Position numbers and translations under genes: made by a program
Shown here: positions 19,964 through 29,862 of the stretch, in pieces
Position numbering within the stretch: the first letter of the stretch is position 1
Layout: each line of letters starts with the position of its first letter
Notes under the pieces: generated by a model
What the model saw: the letters and a program-made list of their open reading frames with translations, nothing else
Databases searched by the model: none
What the model was told of the DNA's origin: nothing
Source: Consotaella salsifontis
GTDB taxonomy: Bacteria; Pseudomonadota; Alphaproteobacteria; Rhizobiales; Rhizobiaceae
Reading direction: 5' to 3'
DNA: 64,000 bases
Assembly (NCBI RefSeq): GCF_900167365.1
Contig: NZ_FUXL01000007.1
Span: forward strand, 186,001 to 250,000

Positions 19964-20698
19964 ATGAACGCCGACATCGTCGACCTTCGCGAGTTCTACG
20001 CCTCGCCGCTGGGTCACGCGGCCCAGCGCGCGGTTTCCGCCGCGCTCGGCGCGCTTTGGCGCCCCCTGCCGGACGAGCGGCTGGTGGGGCTCGGCTACTG
20101 CCTGCCCTATCTCGACCGGTTCAGAGCCGACGCCGAGCGCACCCTCGCCTTCATGCCGGCGGCGCAAGGCGCGATCCGCTGGCCGGTCGGCGGGCTGTCG
20201 GCGACGGCGATGGTCGACGCCGAGGATCTGCCGCTGGCCGATTCCTCGGTCGATCGCATCCTCATGGCCCATTCCCTGGAGTTCGCCGAAAATCCCAGCA
20301 ATCTGCTTTCCGAATGCTGGCGCGTGCTGGCGCCGGGCGGCCACGTCGTCATCGTCGTTCCGAACCGGCGAGGCGTTTGGTCGCGCTTCGAGCACACGCC
20401 CTTCGGCTCCGGCCGTCCATGGTCTCGCAGCCAGCTTCTCTCCCTCCTGCGAGAGGCGATGTTCACCGCCTGCGCCACGCGCGAAGCCCTGCTCTTTCCC
20501 CCGTTCAAGCGTCGCTCGCTGCTGGGGCTCGCCGCTACGATGGAGCGCTGCGGACGTGATGCGTGGCCGATCTTTTCCGGCGTCATCGTGATGGAGGCGA
20601 AGAAGCAGCTCTATCGCGGCGTGCCGGTCGCCAGTGCACGGCGCGAGCGCCAGCACGTGCGCGCGCCTGTCCTTGCCCCCCAGGGCCTGCCTTCCTGA
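19964..20698 (+). CDS. Class I SAM-dependent methyltransferase
   Basis: A 244-aa protein of the methyltransferase-11 type. The core shows [22 protein letters not shown] (motif II/III region) and [23 protein letters not shown] (post-I strand and loop). The usual first glycine motif is represented by [14 protein letters not shown], a little divergent from DxGxGxG. It is divergently paired with gloB. Substrate is unknown. Confidence 0.87.
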   Translation: MNADIVDLREFYASPLGHAAQRAVSAALGALWRPLPDERLVGLGYCLPYLDRFRADAERTLAFMPAAQGAIRWPVGGLSATAMVDAEDLPLADSSVDRILMAHSLEFAENPSNLLSECWRVLAPGGHVVIVVPNRRGVWSRFEHTPFGSGRPWSRSQLLSLLREAMFTACATREALLFPPFKRRSLLGLAATMERCGRDAWPIFSGVIVMEAKKQLYRGVPVASARRERQHVRAPVLAPQGLPS

Positions 20699-20784
20699 CG
20701 GGCGCGAAAGGCTGGCACCTTGGCGGCCAGTCCAGGCGCGCTAGATTTGAGGTGCATTCCCACATCATTGAAGGCGACAACGCT

Positions 20785-21768
20785 ATGGACAAGCGCATTC
20801 TCGGCCGCGACCTTGAGGTCTCGGCCATCGGCCTCGGCTGCATGGGCATGTCGGAATTCTACGGCACCGGCGACGACGCCGAATCCATCAACGTCATTCA
20901 TCGGGCGCTCGACCTCGGAGTGACCTTCCTCGACACCGCCGACATGTACGGCGTCGGACGCAACGAGGAGCTGGTGGGCAAGGCCCTCGTCGGTCACCGC
21001 GACAGGGTCGTTCTCGCCACCAAGTTCGGCAATGTTCGCGGTCCCAACGGCGAGCGCCTCGGCATCAGCGGCAAGCCCGACTATGTCAAAAGCGCCTGCG
21101 AGGCCAGCCTCAAGCGCCTCGGCGTCGAGGTGATCGACCTCTACTACCAGCACCGTGTCGATCCCGAGACGCCGATCGAGGACACCGTCGGGGCGATGGC
21201 CGAGCTGGTGAAGGAAGGCAAGGTTCGCTATCTCGGCCTTTCCGAGGCGGGCCCCCAGACCATCCGGCGCGCCCATGCCGTTCACCCCATCGCCGCGCTC
21301 CAGACGGAGTACTCGCTCTGGAGTCGCGATCCGGAGGCCGAAATCCTTCCGACGGTGCGTGAGCTCGGCATCGGCTTCGTGCCCTATTCCCCCCTCGGCC
21401 GCGGCTTCCTGACCGGCCGCTTCAAGACCGAGGCCGACCTGCCCGAGGGCGATTTCCGGCGTGGCTCGCCCCGCTTCTCCGGCGAAAACTTCCAGAAGAA
21501 CCTCGATCTCGTGGCCAAGGTCGAGGAGATCGCCAAGGCAAAGGGCGCGTCCGCATCCCAGGTCGCCCTCGCCTGGGTTCTCGCGCAAGGGAAGGATATC
21601 GTTCCGATCCCCGGCACGAAGCGGATCAAGTATCTGGAAGAGAACGTCAAGGGCGCGGCCCTTACCCTCTCCAGCGAAGAGCTCTCAGCTCTCGACGCCG
21701 CCTTCCCCAAGGGTGCGGCCGCCGGCACCCGCTATCCCGAGGCCGGCATGAAGATGGTCGACCTCTGA
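20785..21768 (+). CDS. Aldo/keto reductase
   Basis: A 327-aa NADPH-dependent oxidoreductase of the AKR superfamily (YajO/AKR13-like). The catalytic set is visible: Asp and Tyr in [14 protein letters not shown], Lys in VLATKFGN and His in [11 protein letters not shown]. The C-terminal nucleotide-binding segment is [14 protein letters not shown]. The ATG at 20785 begins [18 protein letters not shown], the usual start; the longer frame overlaps the methyltransferase gene. Physiological substrate unknown, likely an aldehyde. Confidence 0.93.
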   Translation: MDKRILGRDLEVSAIGLGCMGMSEFYGTGDDAESINVIHRALDLGVTFLDTADMYGVGRNEELVGKALVGHRDRVVLATKFGNVRGPNGERLGISGKPDYVKSACEASLKRLGVEVIDLYYQHRVDPETPIEDTVGAMAELVKEGKVRYLGLSEAGPQTIRRAHAVHPIAALQTEYSLWSRDPEAEILPTVRELGIGFVPYSPLGRGFLTGRFKTEADLPEGDFRRGSPRFSGENFQKNLDLVAKVEEIAKAKGASASQVALAWVLAQGKDIVPIPGTKRIKYLEENVKGAALTLSSEELSALDAAFPKGAAAGTRYPEAGMKMVDL

Positions 21769-21808
21769 CCGGCTCCGGCGGCTGCGGCGCGGACCCGCGG
21801 CCGCCAGG

Positions 21809-22450
21809 TCAGGTGACGCGCAGCTCGTCGAAGGACACCATGACGTGCTCGCGATAGGCGGGGCGCAGCGTCAGGCCGTCGTAGTAGCGGCGCAGCGCCG
21901 GCAATGCGGGCCGGGCCACCGGAATCTCGAAATAGCGGTAGAGCACATGGCCGAACTGGATGTCGGCCAGGGTCAGCGTCTCGCCGGCCAGGAACGGCTG
22001 CGCCGCGAGCCGCACCTCGGCGATGGCCAGCAGCCGGTCGAAGGCGCGGACCGCGGCGGCCAGGGCGTTTTCGTCCCGATCCTTCGGCGCCGTCCGCACG
22101 ACGCGCCAGAAGATCGGCACCGTGAACGCCTGCGCCACGGTGACCTTCGCCCATTCCGCCCACATGTCGACGGCGGCGCGCCGGACGACGTCCCTCGGCC
22201 AGAAGGCGTCGCCGCCGTAGCGGGCGGCGAGATAGCGCAGGATCGCGCCCGACTCCCACAACGGTTCGCCGTCGCCGTCCCTCACCACCGGCACCAGACC
22301 GTTCGGGTTCATCGCCAGGAACTCCGGCGTGTCGTTGCCGCCGTATCGATGTCCGACGTCGATGCGCCTATAGTCCAGTCCCAGCTCGCCGATGCACCAC
22401 ATCACCGCCTGGACGTTGGACGAGGTCTTGCGGCCCCAGACCGTCAACAT
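21809..22450 (-). CDS. Glutathione S-transferase
   Basis: A 213-aa cytosolic GST. The N-terminal thioredoxin-fold domain (1-80) has the Ser-rich active-site start RKTSSNVQ, the cis-Pro segment NGLVPVVRDG and the glutathione-gamma-Glu-binding WESGAILRYLA. The helical C-terminal domain has the capping motif LTLADIQFGHVLYRY. Such enzymes conjugate or reduce electrophiles; the natural substrate is unknown. It is convergent with the aldo/keto reductase gene. Confidence 0.93.
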   Translation of the reverse strand: MLTVWGRKTSSNVQAVMWCIGELGLDYRRIDVGHRYGGNDTPEFLAMNPNGLVPVVRDGDGEPLWESGAILRYLAARYGGDAFWPRDVVRRAAVDMWAEWAKVTVAQAFTVPIFWRVVRTAPKDRDENALAAAVRAFDRLLAIAEVRLAAQPFLAGETLTLADIQFGHVLYRYFEIPVARPALPALRRYYDGLTLRPAYREHVMVSFDELRVT

Positions 22451-22493
22451 GTCCGACTCTCCCTCTCTGTCGTCCCGAACGCCCCGGCTGGCC

Positions 22494-23138
22494 CTACCGC
22501 TTCAGCACGAACACAGCCTGCTCGCCGAAGAGGTTCCAGAAGGCCCAGGGCATGCGCATGCCCATCCGCTCTCCCGAAGCGTTGAGGGCAATCGCGGTTT
22601 CAACCTTCGCGCCCAGCTCCTCGGCCATCGCCACGAAGTCGCGGATGGTGCAGAAATGGATGTTGGGCGTGTCGTACCAGGACATGGGCAGGTTCTCCGT
22701 CACCGGCATCCGGCCCCGGAAGCCGAGATGAAGACGGATCGACCAGTGCCCGAAATTCGGCAGCGAGACGATCGCCCGCCCGCCGATGCGAAGAAGCTGC
22801 TGAAGAACGATCTTCGGATTGCGCGTCGCCTGGATGGTCTGCGACAGGATGACGAAATCGAAGGCGTTGTCGGGATAGTGGACGAGATCGGTGTCGGCAT
22901 CCCCCTGGATGACCGAAAGCCCACGCGCCACGCATTCGTTGACCCCCGCCTGGCTCAGCTCGACGCCGCGCCCATCGACGCTGCGCCGCGCCTGCAACAG
23001 GGCGAGGAGCGAGCCGTCGCCGCAGCCGATGTCGAGAACGCGCGCGCCGGGCGACACGAGATCGGCAATGACACGAAGGTCGACGCGCGTCGCCGCGGCG
23101 TTGGCAAGGCTCTGGGTCGATGCGATCGCGGTATCCAT
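22494..23138 (-). CDS. metW: Methionine biosynthesis protein MetW
   Basis: A 214-aa SAM-methyltransferase-fold protein that works with MetX in making O-acyl-homoserine. The SAM-binding motif is VLDIGCGDGSLLALL (from about residue 34); the family segments ILSQTIQATRNP, LPNFGHWSIR and LPMSWYDTPNIHFCT are all present. Its ATG follows the metX stop with no spacing, so the two form one operon. Confidence 0.95.
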   Translation of the reverse strand: MDTAIASTQSLANAAATRVDLRVIADLVSPGARVLDIGCGDGSLLALLQARRSVDGRGVELSQAGVNECVARGLSVIQGDADTDLVHYPDNAFDFVILSQTIQATRNPKIVLQQLLRIGGRAIVSLPNFGHWSIRLHLGFRGRMPVTENLPMSWYDTPNIHFCTIRDFVAMAEELGAKVETAIALNASGERMGMRMPWAFWNLFGEQAVFVLKR

Positions 23139-24320
23139 CTAAAGTCCCCTCGCCTTCGCCACCGACGAAATGAAGCCCTCGCTCGCCGAGAAGAACTCCG
23201 GTTCGTCCAGCAGGAACGCGTCATGGCCGCGGTCGGTGACGATCTCGACGAAGGAAACCGAGGCCGCCGCAGCATTCAGAGCGTGGACGATGGCGCGGTT
23301 CTCGCTCGTCGGGAAAAGCCAGTCGCTCGAGAACGAGACCAGGCAGAAGCGCGTCTTGGTGTTGCGGAAAGCCGTGGCGAGGCTGCCGCCGAAATCCGCC
23401 GCGATGTCGAAATAGTCCATCGCCCGCGTCAGATAGAGATAGGAGTTGGCGTCGAAGCGGTCGACGAACGTCATGCCCTGGTGGCGCAGGTAGCTCTCGA
23501 TCTGGAAATCGGCGTCGAAGCCGAAGCCGAGCGCCTCTCGGTCCTGCAGCTCGCGGCCGAACTTTCGCTGCAGCGCGGCCTCGGAAAGATAGGTAACATG
23601 CGCCGCCATGCGCGCGACGGCGAGCCCCTTGTGCGGCCGGCAGCCATGGGCGATGTAGCGCCCGCCGCGCCAATCGGGATCAGCCATCACCGCCTGCCGC
23701 CCAACCTCGTCGAAGGCAATGTTCTGTGACGAATGTCTGGCGCCGGTGGCGATCGGCAGCGCCGCGAACACCCGCTCGGGATAGCTCACCGCCCATTGCA
23801 GAACCTGCATGCCGCCCATCGAGCCGCCGATCACGGCAAGAAGCGTATCGATGCCGAGCCGGTCCACCAGCATGGCCTGGGCGCGAACCATGTCGCGGAT
23901 GGTGATGACGGGAAGATCGAGCGCGTAGGGCTCGCCCGTCGCCGGATTGATGGAGGCAGGGCCCGTCGAGCCCATGCAGCTCCCGATCACGTTGGAGCAG
24001 ATGACGAAGTATTTCGACGTGTCGATCGGTTTTCCCTCGCCGACCAGCGCGCTCCACCACCCCGCCCGCCCGGTGACGGGATTGGCGTTGGCGACGTGCT
24101 GATCCCCCGTCAGGGCGTGACAGACGAGGATGGCGTTGGACTTGTCGGCGTTGAGCTCGCCATAGGTCTGATAAGCCAGCTGGAAGGGCGCGAGCGAAAG
24201 TCCGGCATCGAGCACGAGAGGCTCGTCCGCCCCGAACATGGCGACCATGCTGGACGGATGATTCGCCTCGCGATTGCCGAGGGCCGGCATGACGGACTTT
24301 TGGGTCGCCTCGATGGTCAT
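23139..24320 (-). CDS. metX: Homoserine O-acyltransferase MetX
   Basis: It acylates homoserine (acetyl or succinyl donor) in methionine synthesis; an alpha/beta hydrolase fold. The nucleophile Ser is in [12 protein letters not shown], with the late Asp in SFSSDWLFP and His in [14 protein letters not shown]. At 393 aa the length is standard. The ATG at 24320 begins MTIEATQKS; a longer frame upstream has no support. Acetyl versus succinyl specificity was not resolved. Confidence 0.95.
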   Translation of the reverse strand: MTIEATQKSVMPALGNREANHPSSMVAMFGADEPLVLDAGLSLAPFQLAYQTYGELNADKSNAILVCHALTGDQHVANANPVTGRAGWWSALVGEGKPIDTSKYFVICSNVIGSCMGSTGPASINPATGEPYALDLPVITIRDMVRAQAMLVDRLGIDTLLAVIGGSMGGMQVLQWAVSYPERVFAALPIATGARHSSQNIAFDEVGRQAVMADPDWRGGRYIAHGCRPHKGLAVARMAAHVTYLSEAALQRKFGRELQDREALGFGFDADFQIESYLRHQGMTFVDRFDANSYLYLTRAMDYFDIAADFGGSLATAFRNTKTRFCLVSFSSDWLFPTSENRAIVHALNAAAASVSFVEIVTDRGHDAFLLDEPEFFSASEGFISSVAKARGL

Positions 24321-24557
24321 GATGGAACCGCGCTCGTCTTCTTGCCTTGCGGGCAGTTTTTGCCGCGTTCGTCCGATATAGATGCTTGCCGGAAGACTTG
24401 CCAACCTTCAATGGGCCGGCCAGGAACGAGCGCGCGCCCCACGCCTCGGGGCGATATTCGCTGCAGCCCGGCGAAGCAAAGCCCGCGAAACCATGTGACA
24501 GCCCCCCCAAAACCTGGTTACAACTCGCCACCGAACACCAGCCTTCAGGGACGAACG

Positions 24558-25355
24558 ATGACGGACGCGGCAAAAACCGATCCATCGCGGCTCGCCGAAC
24601 TCAGAGCCAAGATCGACGCCATCGACGAGTCGGTCCACCGCCTCCTGATGCAGCGGGCGACCGTGATCGACGAACTCATTGAGGTGAAGGGCACAGCCAG
24701 AAACGGCGCCGCCTTTCGCCCCGGCCGCGAAGCCGACATGATGCGCCGCCTCGCCGCGCGCCATGAAGGGCACCTGCCGCTCTCGGCCGTCGAGCATCTG
24801 TGGCGCGAGATCATCGCCACCTTCACCGCGCTCCAGGCGCCCTTCGACGTCACGGTTTCCCTCGGCGCGGGTGCCGTGGAGGCCGTCGAGGCCGCCCGCT
24901 ACAGCTTCGGCTTCTCGGTGCCGCTGATTCTGGCGGAGACGGCGGACGAGGTGGTGAAGCGGATCGAGGAGGGCGGCGACAGGCTCGGGCTTGTCCTTCT
25001 CGCCGAGGCGGCGTCGGCCTGGTGGACGCGGATGGACCACGCCCACATCGTCGCGCGCATCCCCTTCATCGGGATGCCCGAAAGGCAGGCCAACGCGCCC
25101 GGCTTGGTCCTCGCGCCGCCGCTCGCAGACCCCGTTCCTTTCGAGGTCGAGTGTTTTTCCGTCGTCGCGCCCCGCCTTGCCCCTGTCGAGGGCGTGGAGG
25201 TCCTGGCAAGCGCCGACGGCCCCGAGGGCAGATGCCATCTCGTCGCCTCGACCGAGGGGCGCGCGTTGATGGAGAAGGCCGCGCCCGATCGTCTCGACAT
25301 CCGTCCCGTCGGGGGCTATGCGAAACCCATGCGGGCCGCGCCTTCCCGCGCGTGA
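24558..25355 (+). CDS. Chorismate mutase (AroQ type) with additional C-terminal domain
   Basis: A 265-aa protein. Residues about 10-95 form the AroQ chorismate mutase helices (LAELRAKIDAIDESVHRLLMQRA, with the Arg, Lys and Glu positions of the active site). Residues about 96-265 form a second domain with a strand-helix pattern (FDVTVSLGAGAVEAVEAARYSFG) that recalls the prephenate dehydratase fold but lacks its TRF and ESRP motifs. The gene leads hisC and tyrC, so a role in phenylalanine/tyrosine synthesis (chorismate to prephenate) is well supported. The C-terminal domain may be regulatory. Confidence 0.85.
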   Translation: MTDAAKTDPSRLAELRAKIDAIDESVHRLLMQRATVIDELIEVKGTARNGAAFRPGREADMMRRLAARHEGHLPLSAVEHLWREIIATFTALQAPFDVTVSLGAGAVEAVEAARYSFGFSVPLILAETADEVVKRIEEGGDRLGLVLLAEAASAWWTRMDHAHIVARIPFIGMPERQANAPGLVLAPPLADPVPFEVECFSVVAPRLAPVEGVEVLASADGPEGRCHLVASTEGRALMEKAAPDRLDIRPVGGYAKPMRAAPSRA

Positions 25356-25390
25356 TCAGCCGCTTTTCTGAACTTTGAAGGGACATCGCC

Positions 25391-26500
25391 ATGGGCAGCG
25401 AGAGCCTGCGCCCGACGCCGATCAAGGGTGTGCTCGACATCGAGACCTACGTTCCCGGCAAGGACAAGGTGCCTGCCGGCGTCAAGCTTCATAAGCTCTC
25501 GTCCAACGAGACGCCGCTTGGCCCTTCGCCCAAGGCGCGCGAGGCCTTCGCCTCCATCGCGGAGAACCTTGAGTTCTATCCGGACGGACAGGCCACCGCG
25601 TTGAAGACCGCGATCGCCGAGGTGAATGGGCTCAACCCCAAGAACGTCCTCTGCGGCAACGGCTCGGACGAACTGCTCGGGCTGCTTTGCTCGGTCTATC
25701 TGTCGCCCGGCGACGAGGCGATCTACACCGAGCACGGTTTCCTGGTCTACCGCATCCAGATTCTCGCCCGCGGCGCGACGCCGGTGGTGGCCGAGGAGCG
25801 CGATGCGCGGGCCGATGTCGATGCCATCCTCGCCAAGGTGAGCGAGCGCACGAAGATCGTCTTTCTCGCCAACCCGAACAACCCGACCGGCACCTATCTG
25901 CCGTTCGACGAGGTGCGCCGGCTTCATGCCGGTTTGCCCGGCAACGTTCTCCTCGTCCTCGACGCGGCCTATGCCGAATACGTCAAGCGTAACGACTACG
26001 AGGCGGGGATCGAGCTGGTCGGATCGGCCGGGAACGTCGTGATGACACGCACCTTCTCCAAGGTGCATGGCCTCGCCTCGCTCAGAATCGGCTGGATGTA
26101 TGCGCCCGAGGCCGTCGTCGCCGCGCTCGACCGGGTGCGCGGGCCGTTCAACCTCAACGCGGCGGCCATCGCCGCGGGCGCCGCGGCCATCCGCGACCGC
26201 GCCCATGTGGAAGCCGCCGTCGAGCACAACGAACGCTGGCGGGACTGGCTGACGAGCGAGCTGACGGCCCTTGGGCTGACGGTGACGCCGAGCGTCGGCA
26301 ATTTTATTCTGATCCACTTCCCCGAAAGGCAGGGAGCGGGAGCGGCCGAGGCCGATGGTTTCCTGACGACACGCGGCTTCGTGCTGCGCCGGGTCGCCGG
26401 CTACGGCTTTCCCAATGCCTTGCGCATGACGGTCGGCAGCGAGGAGGCCAATCGCGGCGTGGTTGCGGCACTCTCTGAATTCCTGAAGGAAGAGGAATGA
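25391..26500 (+). CDS. hisC: Histidinol-phosphate/aromatic aminotransferase HisC
   Basis: A 369-aa fold-type I PLP aminotransferase. The Schiff-base Lys is in [17 protein letters not shown], and the PLP-binding NPNNPTGTY and DAAYAEYV segments are clear. HisC enzymes act on imidazole-acetol phosphate and, in many alphaproteobacteria, on aromatic keto acids; its position between chorismate mutase and tyrC favours an aromatic role here. Its stop overlaps the tyrC start (ATGA). Confidence 0.93.
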   Translation: MGSESLRPTPIKGVLDIETYVPGKDKVPAGVKLHKLSSNETPLGPSPKAREAFASIAENLEFYPDGQATALKTAIAEVNGLNPKNVLCGNGSDELLGLLCSVYLSPGDEAIYTEHGFLVYRIQILARGATPVVAEERDARADVDAILAKVSERTKIVFLANPNNPTGTYLPFDEVRRLHAGLPGNVLLVLDAAYAEYVKRNDYEAGIELVGSAGNVVMTRTFSKVHGLASLRIGWMYAPEAVVAALDRVRGPFNLNAAAIAAGAAAIRDRAHVEAAVEHNERWRDWLTSELTALGLTVTPSVGNFILIHFPERQGAGAAEADGFLTTRGFVLRRVAGYGFPNALRMTVGSEEANRGVVAALSEFLKEEE

Positions 26501-27447
26501 GCGCCGCAGAGCCTCTCTTTGAGCGGATCGCGCTGATCGGCATCGGCCTCATCGGCTCCTCGATCGCCCTCAACGCGCGCCAGCACGGGCTCGCCCGGCA
26601 TATCGCCATCGCGACCCGGCGCGAGGAGACCCTGAACCGGGCCGAGGAGCTGGCGCTCGGCGACAGCTATCATCTCGAAGCGGCCGAGGCCGCCGAGGGC
26701 GCGGATCTCGTCATCCTGTGCGTTCCTGTCGGTGCCTGCGGCGCCGTGACCAAGGAGATCGCGCCGGCCCTCAAGCCGGGCGCGATCGTCTCCGACGTCG
26801 GTTCGGTCAAGGGCTCGGTGATCGCGCAGATGCGCCCGCTCCTTCCCGAGGACGTGCACTTCGTTCCGGCCCATCCTCTGGCCGGAACCGAGCATTCGGG
26901 TCCCGACGCGGGGTTTCCCGAGCTTTTCCAGAACCGCTGGACCATCCTGACGCCGGTGGAAGGAACCGACCCGGCAGCCTCTGACCGCCTCAAGACCTTC
27001 TGGGAAGGCTGCGGCGCCAGGGTCGAGACGATGAGCGCCGAGCATCACGATTTGGTGCTCGCCATCGTCAGCCACGTGCCGCACCTCATCGCCTACAATA
27101 TCGTCGGCACCGCCGCCGACCTCGAAACGGTGACGCAGTCCGAGGTCATCAAGTTCTCGGCGTCGGGCTTTCGCGATTTCACGCGCATCGCCGCCTCGGA
27201 CCCGACGATGTGGCGCGACGTCTTCCTGCACAATCGCGACGCGGTGCTGGAAATGCTGGCGCGCTTTTCCGAAGACCTCGCCTCGCTCCAGCGCGCCATT
27301 CGCTGGGGCGATGGCAACACGCTGTTCGAGCTCTTCACCCGAACGAGGGCCATACGGCGCGGCATCATCGAAGCCGGCCAGGATACTGCCAGTCCCGACT
27401 TCGGCCGACGCGCGACGCCGGGCGCCGACGAGAAGGCGCCGTCCTGA
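26497..27447 (+). CDS. tyrC: Prephenate/arogenate dehydrogenase
   Basis: A 316-aa NAD(P)-dependent enzyme that oxidatively decarboxylates prephenate or arogenate to the tyrosine precursor. The Rossmann motif is [11 protein letters not shown] near the N-terminus. The catalytic-site His is in [13 protein letters not shown] (a hallmark of the family), with SHVPHLIAY downstream. There is no ACT or mutase domain; the mutase is the separate gene at the head of this three-gene operon. It overlaps hisC by 4 bases. Confidence 0.94.
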   Translation: MSAAEPLFERIALIGIGLIGSSIALNARQHGLARHIAIATRREETLNRAEELALGDSYHLEAAEAAEGADLVILCVPVGACGAVTKEIAPALKPGAIVSDVGSVKGSVIAQMRPLLPEDVHFVPAHPLAGTEHSGPDAGFPELFQNRWTILTPVEGTDPAASDRLKTFWEGCGARVETMSAEHHDLVLAIVSHVPHLIAYNIVGTAADLETVTQSEVIKFSASGFRDFTRIAASDPTMWRDVFLHNRDAVLEMLARFSEDLASLQRAIRWGDGNTLFELFTRTRAIRRGIIEAGQDTASPDFGRRATPGADEKAPS

Positions 27448-27462
27448 GGACGCCATCCTTCG

Positions 27463-28470
27463 TTATCCGAGCGGCGGGATGCGCCCGAGCGGGATGAGGC
27501 CGATGGCGGCAAAACCGTTGCGGATCGTGAGCGGCATGACGATGACATCGCCCTGTTGCTGACCGACGAGCTGGACGGTCGAGGCGAGATTGCCAGCAAG
27601 GCTCGCGAGCGGCGGGAAGGATGTCTCCACCGCCGAGGCAATGGCGTCGGGATGGTCGAGCCGCAGCTCGAGGGTCGCGGACAAAAGCCCCTCTTGCGAG
27701 ATGCGAAACGGCCCGGCGAGCTCTATGGCGCCGTCGCCCCCGTCGAGAGCAAGCCGCGCAAGCCGCACCGCTCCCGCCCGTCCCCTAAGACCGCGCCCTG
27801 TGCCGTCCGGCCCGAGCAGCCCGGATGCGCCGTCGAGAACAGCGTCGGCAGAAAGATCGACAGCGGGAGAAGCGGTGCCGTCGAGCGCCAGAACCAGGTC
27901 GTCCATGGCTCCCTCGACCACGAGGTTCCCCCCGTCCCTCGCCACGCGCAGATCCGTCTGCGCCGACCGTGCGAGAGGCGAGATCCCGTCGGTCGCATCC
28001 CTTGGGCTGACGCGCGCCGCCGTCAGCTCGAAGACCATCGTGTCGATGCCGTCGGTCCAGGCATCGATGGAACCCGTGGCCATTTCCCAATCGGCTGAAA
28101 GCGGCGGCAGACCGGTCGGCGCGATGTCGAGCGGCCCGGAAAGAACGAACTCGGCGTGCCCTGGGCGATAGAGCGGAGCCGAGAACCCCGCCGGTCCGGA
28201 ATGCAGATGAAGCTCCGGCGCCGCCATCGTCCACGAACTGCACTCGACCTTGAGCGCCAGCGGAAAGCCGAAGATATCGCGCCCCTCGCATTTGCTTTCA
28301 GCGCCTCTGGCGGCGGATGCCGCCTCAACGCCGTCGATCGCATCGCCCAGGCGGTCCGCCAGCACGTACCAGCCGATGGAGAGGGCAGCACCCGCCACGA
28401 CGACGACGGCGGCCACAAGTTTCAGAATGCGCAGCACGGCGCTCTTTTCCTTTTTCTTCCGACCCGCCAT
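27463..28470 (-). CDS. Membrane-anchored DUF2125 protein
   Basis: A 335-aa protein with a short cytoplasmic Lys/Arg-rich N-terminus (MAGRKKKEKS), one transmembrane helix (about 15-37) and a large periplasmic beta-rich DUF2125 domain with two cysteines (SKCEGRDIFGFPLALKVECSSW). The family is widespread in alphaproteobacteria with no assigned function; its fold suggests an envelope-associated, AsmA- or lipid-binding-like role, which is inference. ATG 28470 is preferred over an in-frame TTG at 28500. It is convergent with tyrC. Confidence 0.85.
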   Translation of the reverse strand: MAGRKKKEKSAVLRILKLVAAVVVVAGAALSIGWYVLADRLGDAIDGVEAASAARGAESKCEGRDIFGFPLALKVECSSWTMAAPELHLHSGPAGFSAPLYRPGHAEFVLSGPLDIAPTGLPPLSADWEMATGSIDAWTDGIDTMVFELTAARVSPRDATDGISPLARSAQTDLRVARDGGNLVVEGAMDDLVLALDGTASPAVDLSADAVLDGASGLLGPDGTGRGLRGRAGAVRLARLALDGGDGAIELAGPFRISQEGLLSATLELRLDHPDAIASAVETSFPPLASLAGNLASTVQLVGQQQGDVIVMPLTIRNGFAAIGLIPLGRIPPLG

Positions 28471-28519
28471 AGATTTCGCTTTTGATGAAATTGCGCCCAA
28501 GGCGAGGCAGACCTTCTCG

Positions 28520-29032
28520 ATGAATGATTTTTGGGTCTTCGGTTATGGCTCGCTGATCTGGCGGCCGGATTTTCCCTTTGAGGAACGCGTCAAGGCGCGC
28601 CTTTCCGGCTATCACCGCTCACTCTGCGTCTGGTCCCATGTCCATCGCGGCACACCGGAACGCCCCGGCCTCGTTTTCGGACTCGATCGCGGCGGTTCCT
28701 GCGTCGGCATGGCATTCCGCGTCCGGCCCGAGAACCGCGATTCGGTCACGGATTATCTACGCCGGCGGGAGCTCGTCACCAATGTCTATCACGAGGTGAC
28801 GCTTTCAGTGCGCCTGGAGGGAGGCCCCGCCGTCCATGCCCTCGCTTTCGTGGTCGACAGAGGCCATTCGCAGTATGCCGGGCGAATCACCGTGGACCAT
28901 GCCGCCGAAATCGTCGCCCGCGCCCATGGCCAGTCCGGCGCCAACCGCGACTATGTCGTTCACGCGCTGGCGGAGATTCGCAACTTCGGTCTGAAGGACC
29001 AGTGGTTGGAAGGCGTCGCGGCCCGGCTGTGA
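28520..29032 (+). CDS. Gamma-glutamylcyclotransferase (ChaC-like)
   Basis: A 170-aa protein that probably splits gamma-glutamyl peptides such as glutathione into 5-oxoproline and Cys-Gly. The nucleotide-like loop FGYGSLIWRPDF at the N-terminus and the probable catalytic Glu in LRRRELVTNVYHE match the ChaC subfamily. The C-terminal NRDYVVHALAEIRNFG is also typical. ATG 28520 starts MNDFWVFGYGS; the longer frame overlaps the divergent DUF2125 gene. Confidence 0.93.
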   Translation: MNDFWVFGYGSLIWRPDFPFEERVKARLSGYHRSLCVWSHVHRGTPERPGLVFGLDRGGSCVGMAFRVRPENRDSVTDYLRRRELVTNVYHEVTLSVRLEGGPAVHALAFVVDRGHSQYAGRITVDHAAEIVARAHGQSGANRDYVVHALAEIRNFGLKDQWLEGVAARL

Positions 29033-29818
29033 TCAGGCCAGCGGAGCCCCCTCGGTAAGCCGCTCGCGCACCAGGGCATTCATCGGGAGGTCTGTCCGTC
29101 CTCGATAGGCATCGCGCAGCATCTCGGTCGAACGCTCCTCGATAGCCGCGCGAAGGGGCGGCAGAAACGCGTCGCGGTAGAGACCGGGGGGCAAGGGCGG
29201 CAGGAACTGCGCCTCGACAGTTCCGGGCCAACGCATGAAGCTGCGGCGCGGCCAAAAGACCCCCGAGTTCAGCGCCACCGGCACGACAGGCAGCTTCAGC
29301 TCCCGATAGAGCCGGAAGACACCCGAGCGATAATCGGGATCGGCGCCGGGTGCGGTACGCGTGCCTTCCGGGAAGATAATGATCTGCCGCCCTGCCGCCG
29401 CCGCCTCGCGGGCACTCTCCAGCATGGCCGGAATGGCAGCCGCCCCTTTGCTGCGATCGACCGGGATCATCCCCAGGCGCCTCGCGAACCAGCCGAAGAC
29501 CGGGATCGAGATCAGCTCCTTCTTCAGGATGAAGGTCGGCCTGTCGAGTTGGGGCACCAGGGCCATGATATCCCAGAATGACTGGTGCTTCGAGGCGACG
29601 ATCACGGCGCCCTGGGGAATGTTCTCATGGCCGGTGATATGGGCGTCGAGCCCTGCCACCACCTTCATCAGCCAGAGGCTCGAGCGGGCCCAGCTCTTGA
29701 GAAAGCTCCAGGCCATCCGCTCCGGCACGATGAAGAACACCGGCGAGAGGACCAGGAGATGCCCGATCAGATTGAGATAGAAGAGGACGTTGAAGGCGAG
29801 AGAACGCAGAGCGGTCAT
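29033..29818 (-). CDS. plsC: 1-acyl-sn-glycerol-3-phosphate acyltransferase PlsC
   Basis: It acylates lysophosphatidic acid to phosphatidic acid at the inner membrane. The 261-aa protein has an N-terminal hydrophobic region (about 8-35), the HX4D catalytic motif in SKHQSFWD and the substrate-binding FPEGTRT block, as in all PlsC enzymes. The ATG at 29818 begins MTALRSLAFNVLFYL. Its stop codon directly abuts the stop of the convergent ChaC gene. It lies downstream of YdcF, ftsX and ftsE on the same strand. Confidence 0.95.
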   Translation of the reverse strand: MTALRSLAFNVLFYLNLIGHLLVLSPVFFIVPERMAWSFLKSWARSSLWLMKVVAGLDAHITGHENIPQGAVIVASKHQSFWDIMALVPQLDRPTFILKKELISIPVFGWFARRLGMIPVDRSKGAAAIPAMLESAREAAAAGRQIIIFPEGTRTAPGADPDYRSGVFRLYRELKLPVVPVALNSGVFWPRRSFMRWPGTVEAQFLPPLPPGLYRDAFLPPLRAAIEERSTEMLRDAYRGRTDLPMNALVRERLTEGAPLA

Positions 29819-29862
29819 CGTCGGATGGCGGTCCCTGGGGCGCGGCGATAGGCCATGCCCTC

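Noticed and set aside
24321-24430. A SAM-II riboswitch expected before metX
   Set aside because: Alphaproteobacterial metX genes often have one, but the minus-strand leader lacks the conserved SAM-II core and pseudoknot sequences I know.
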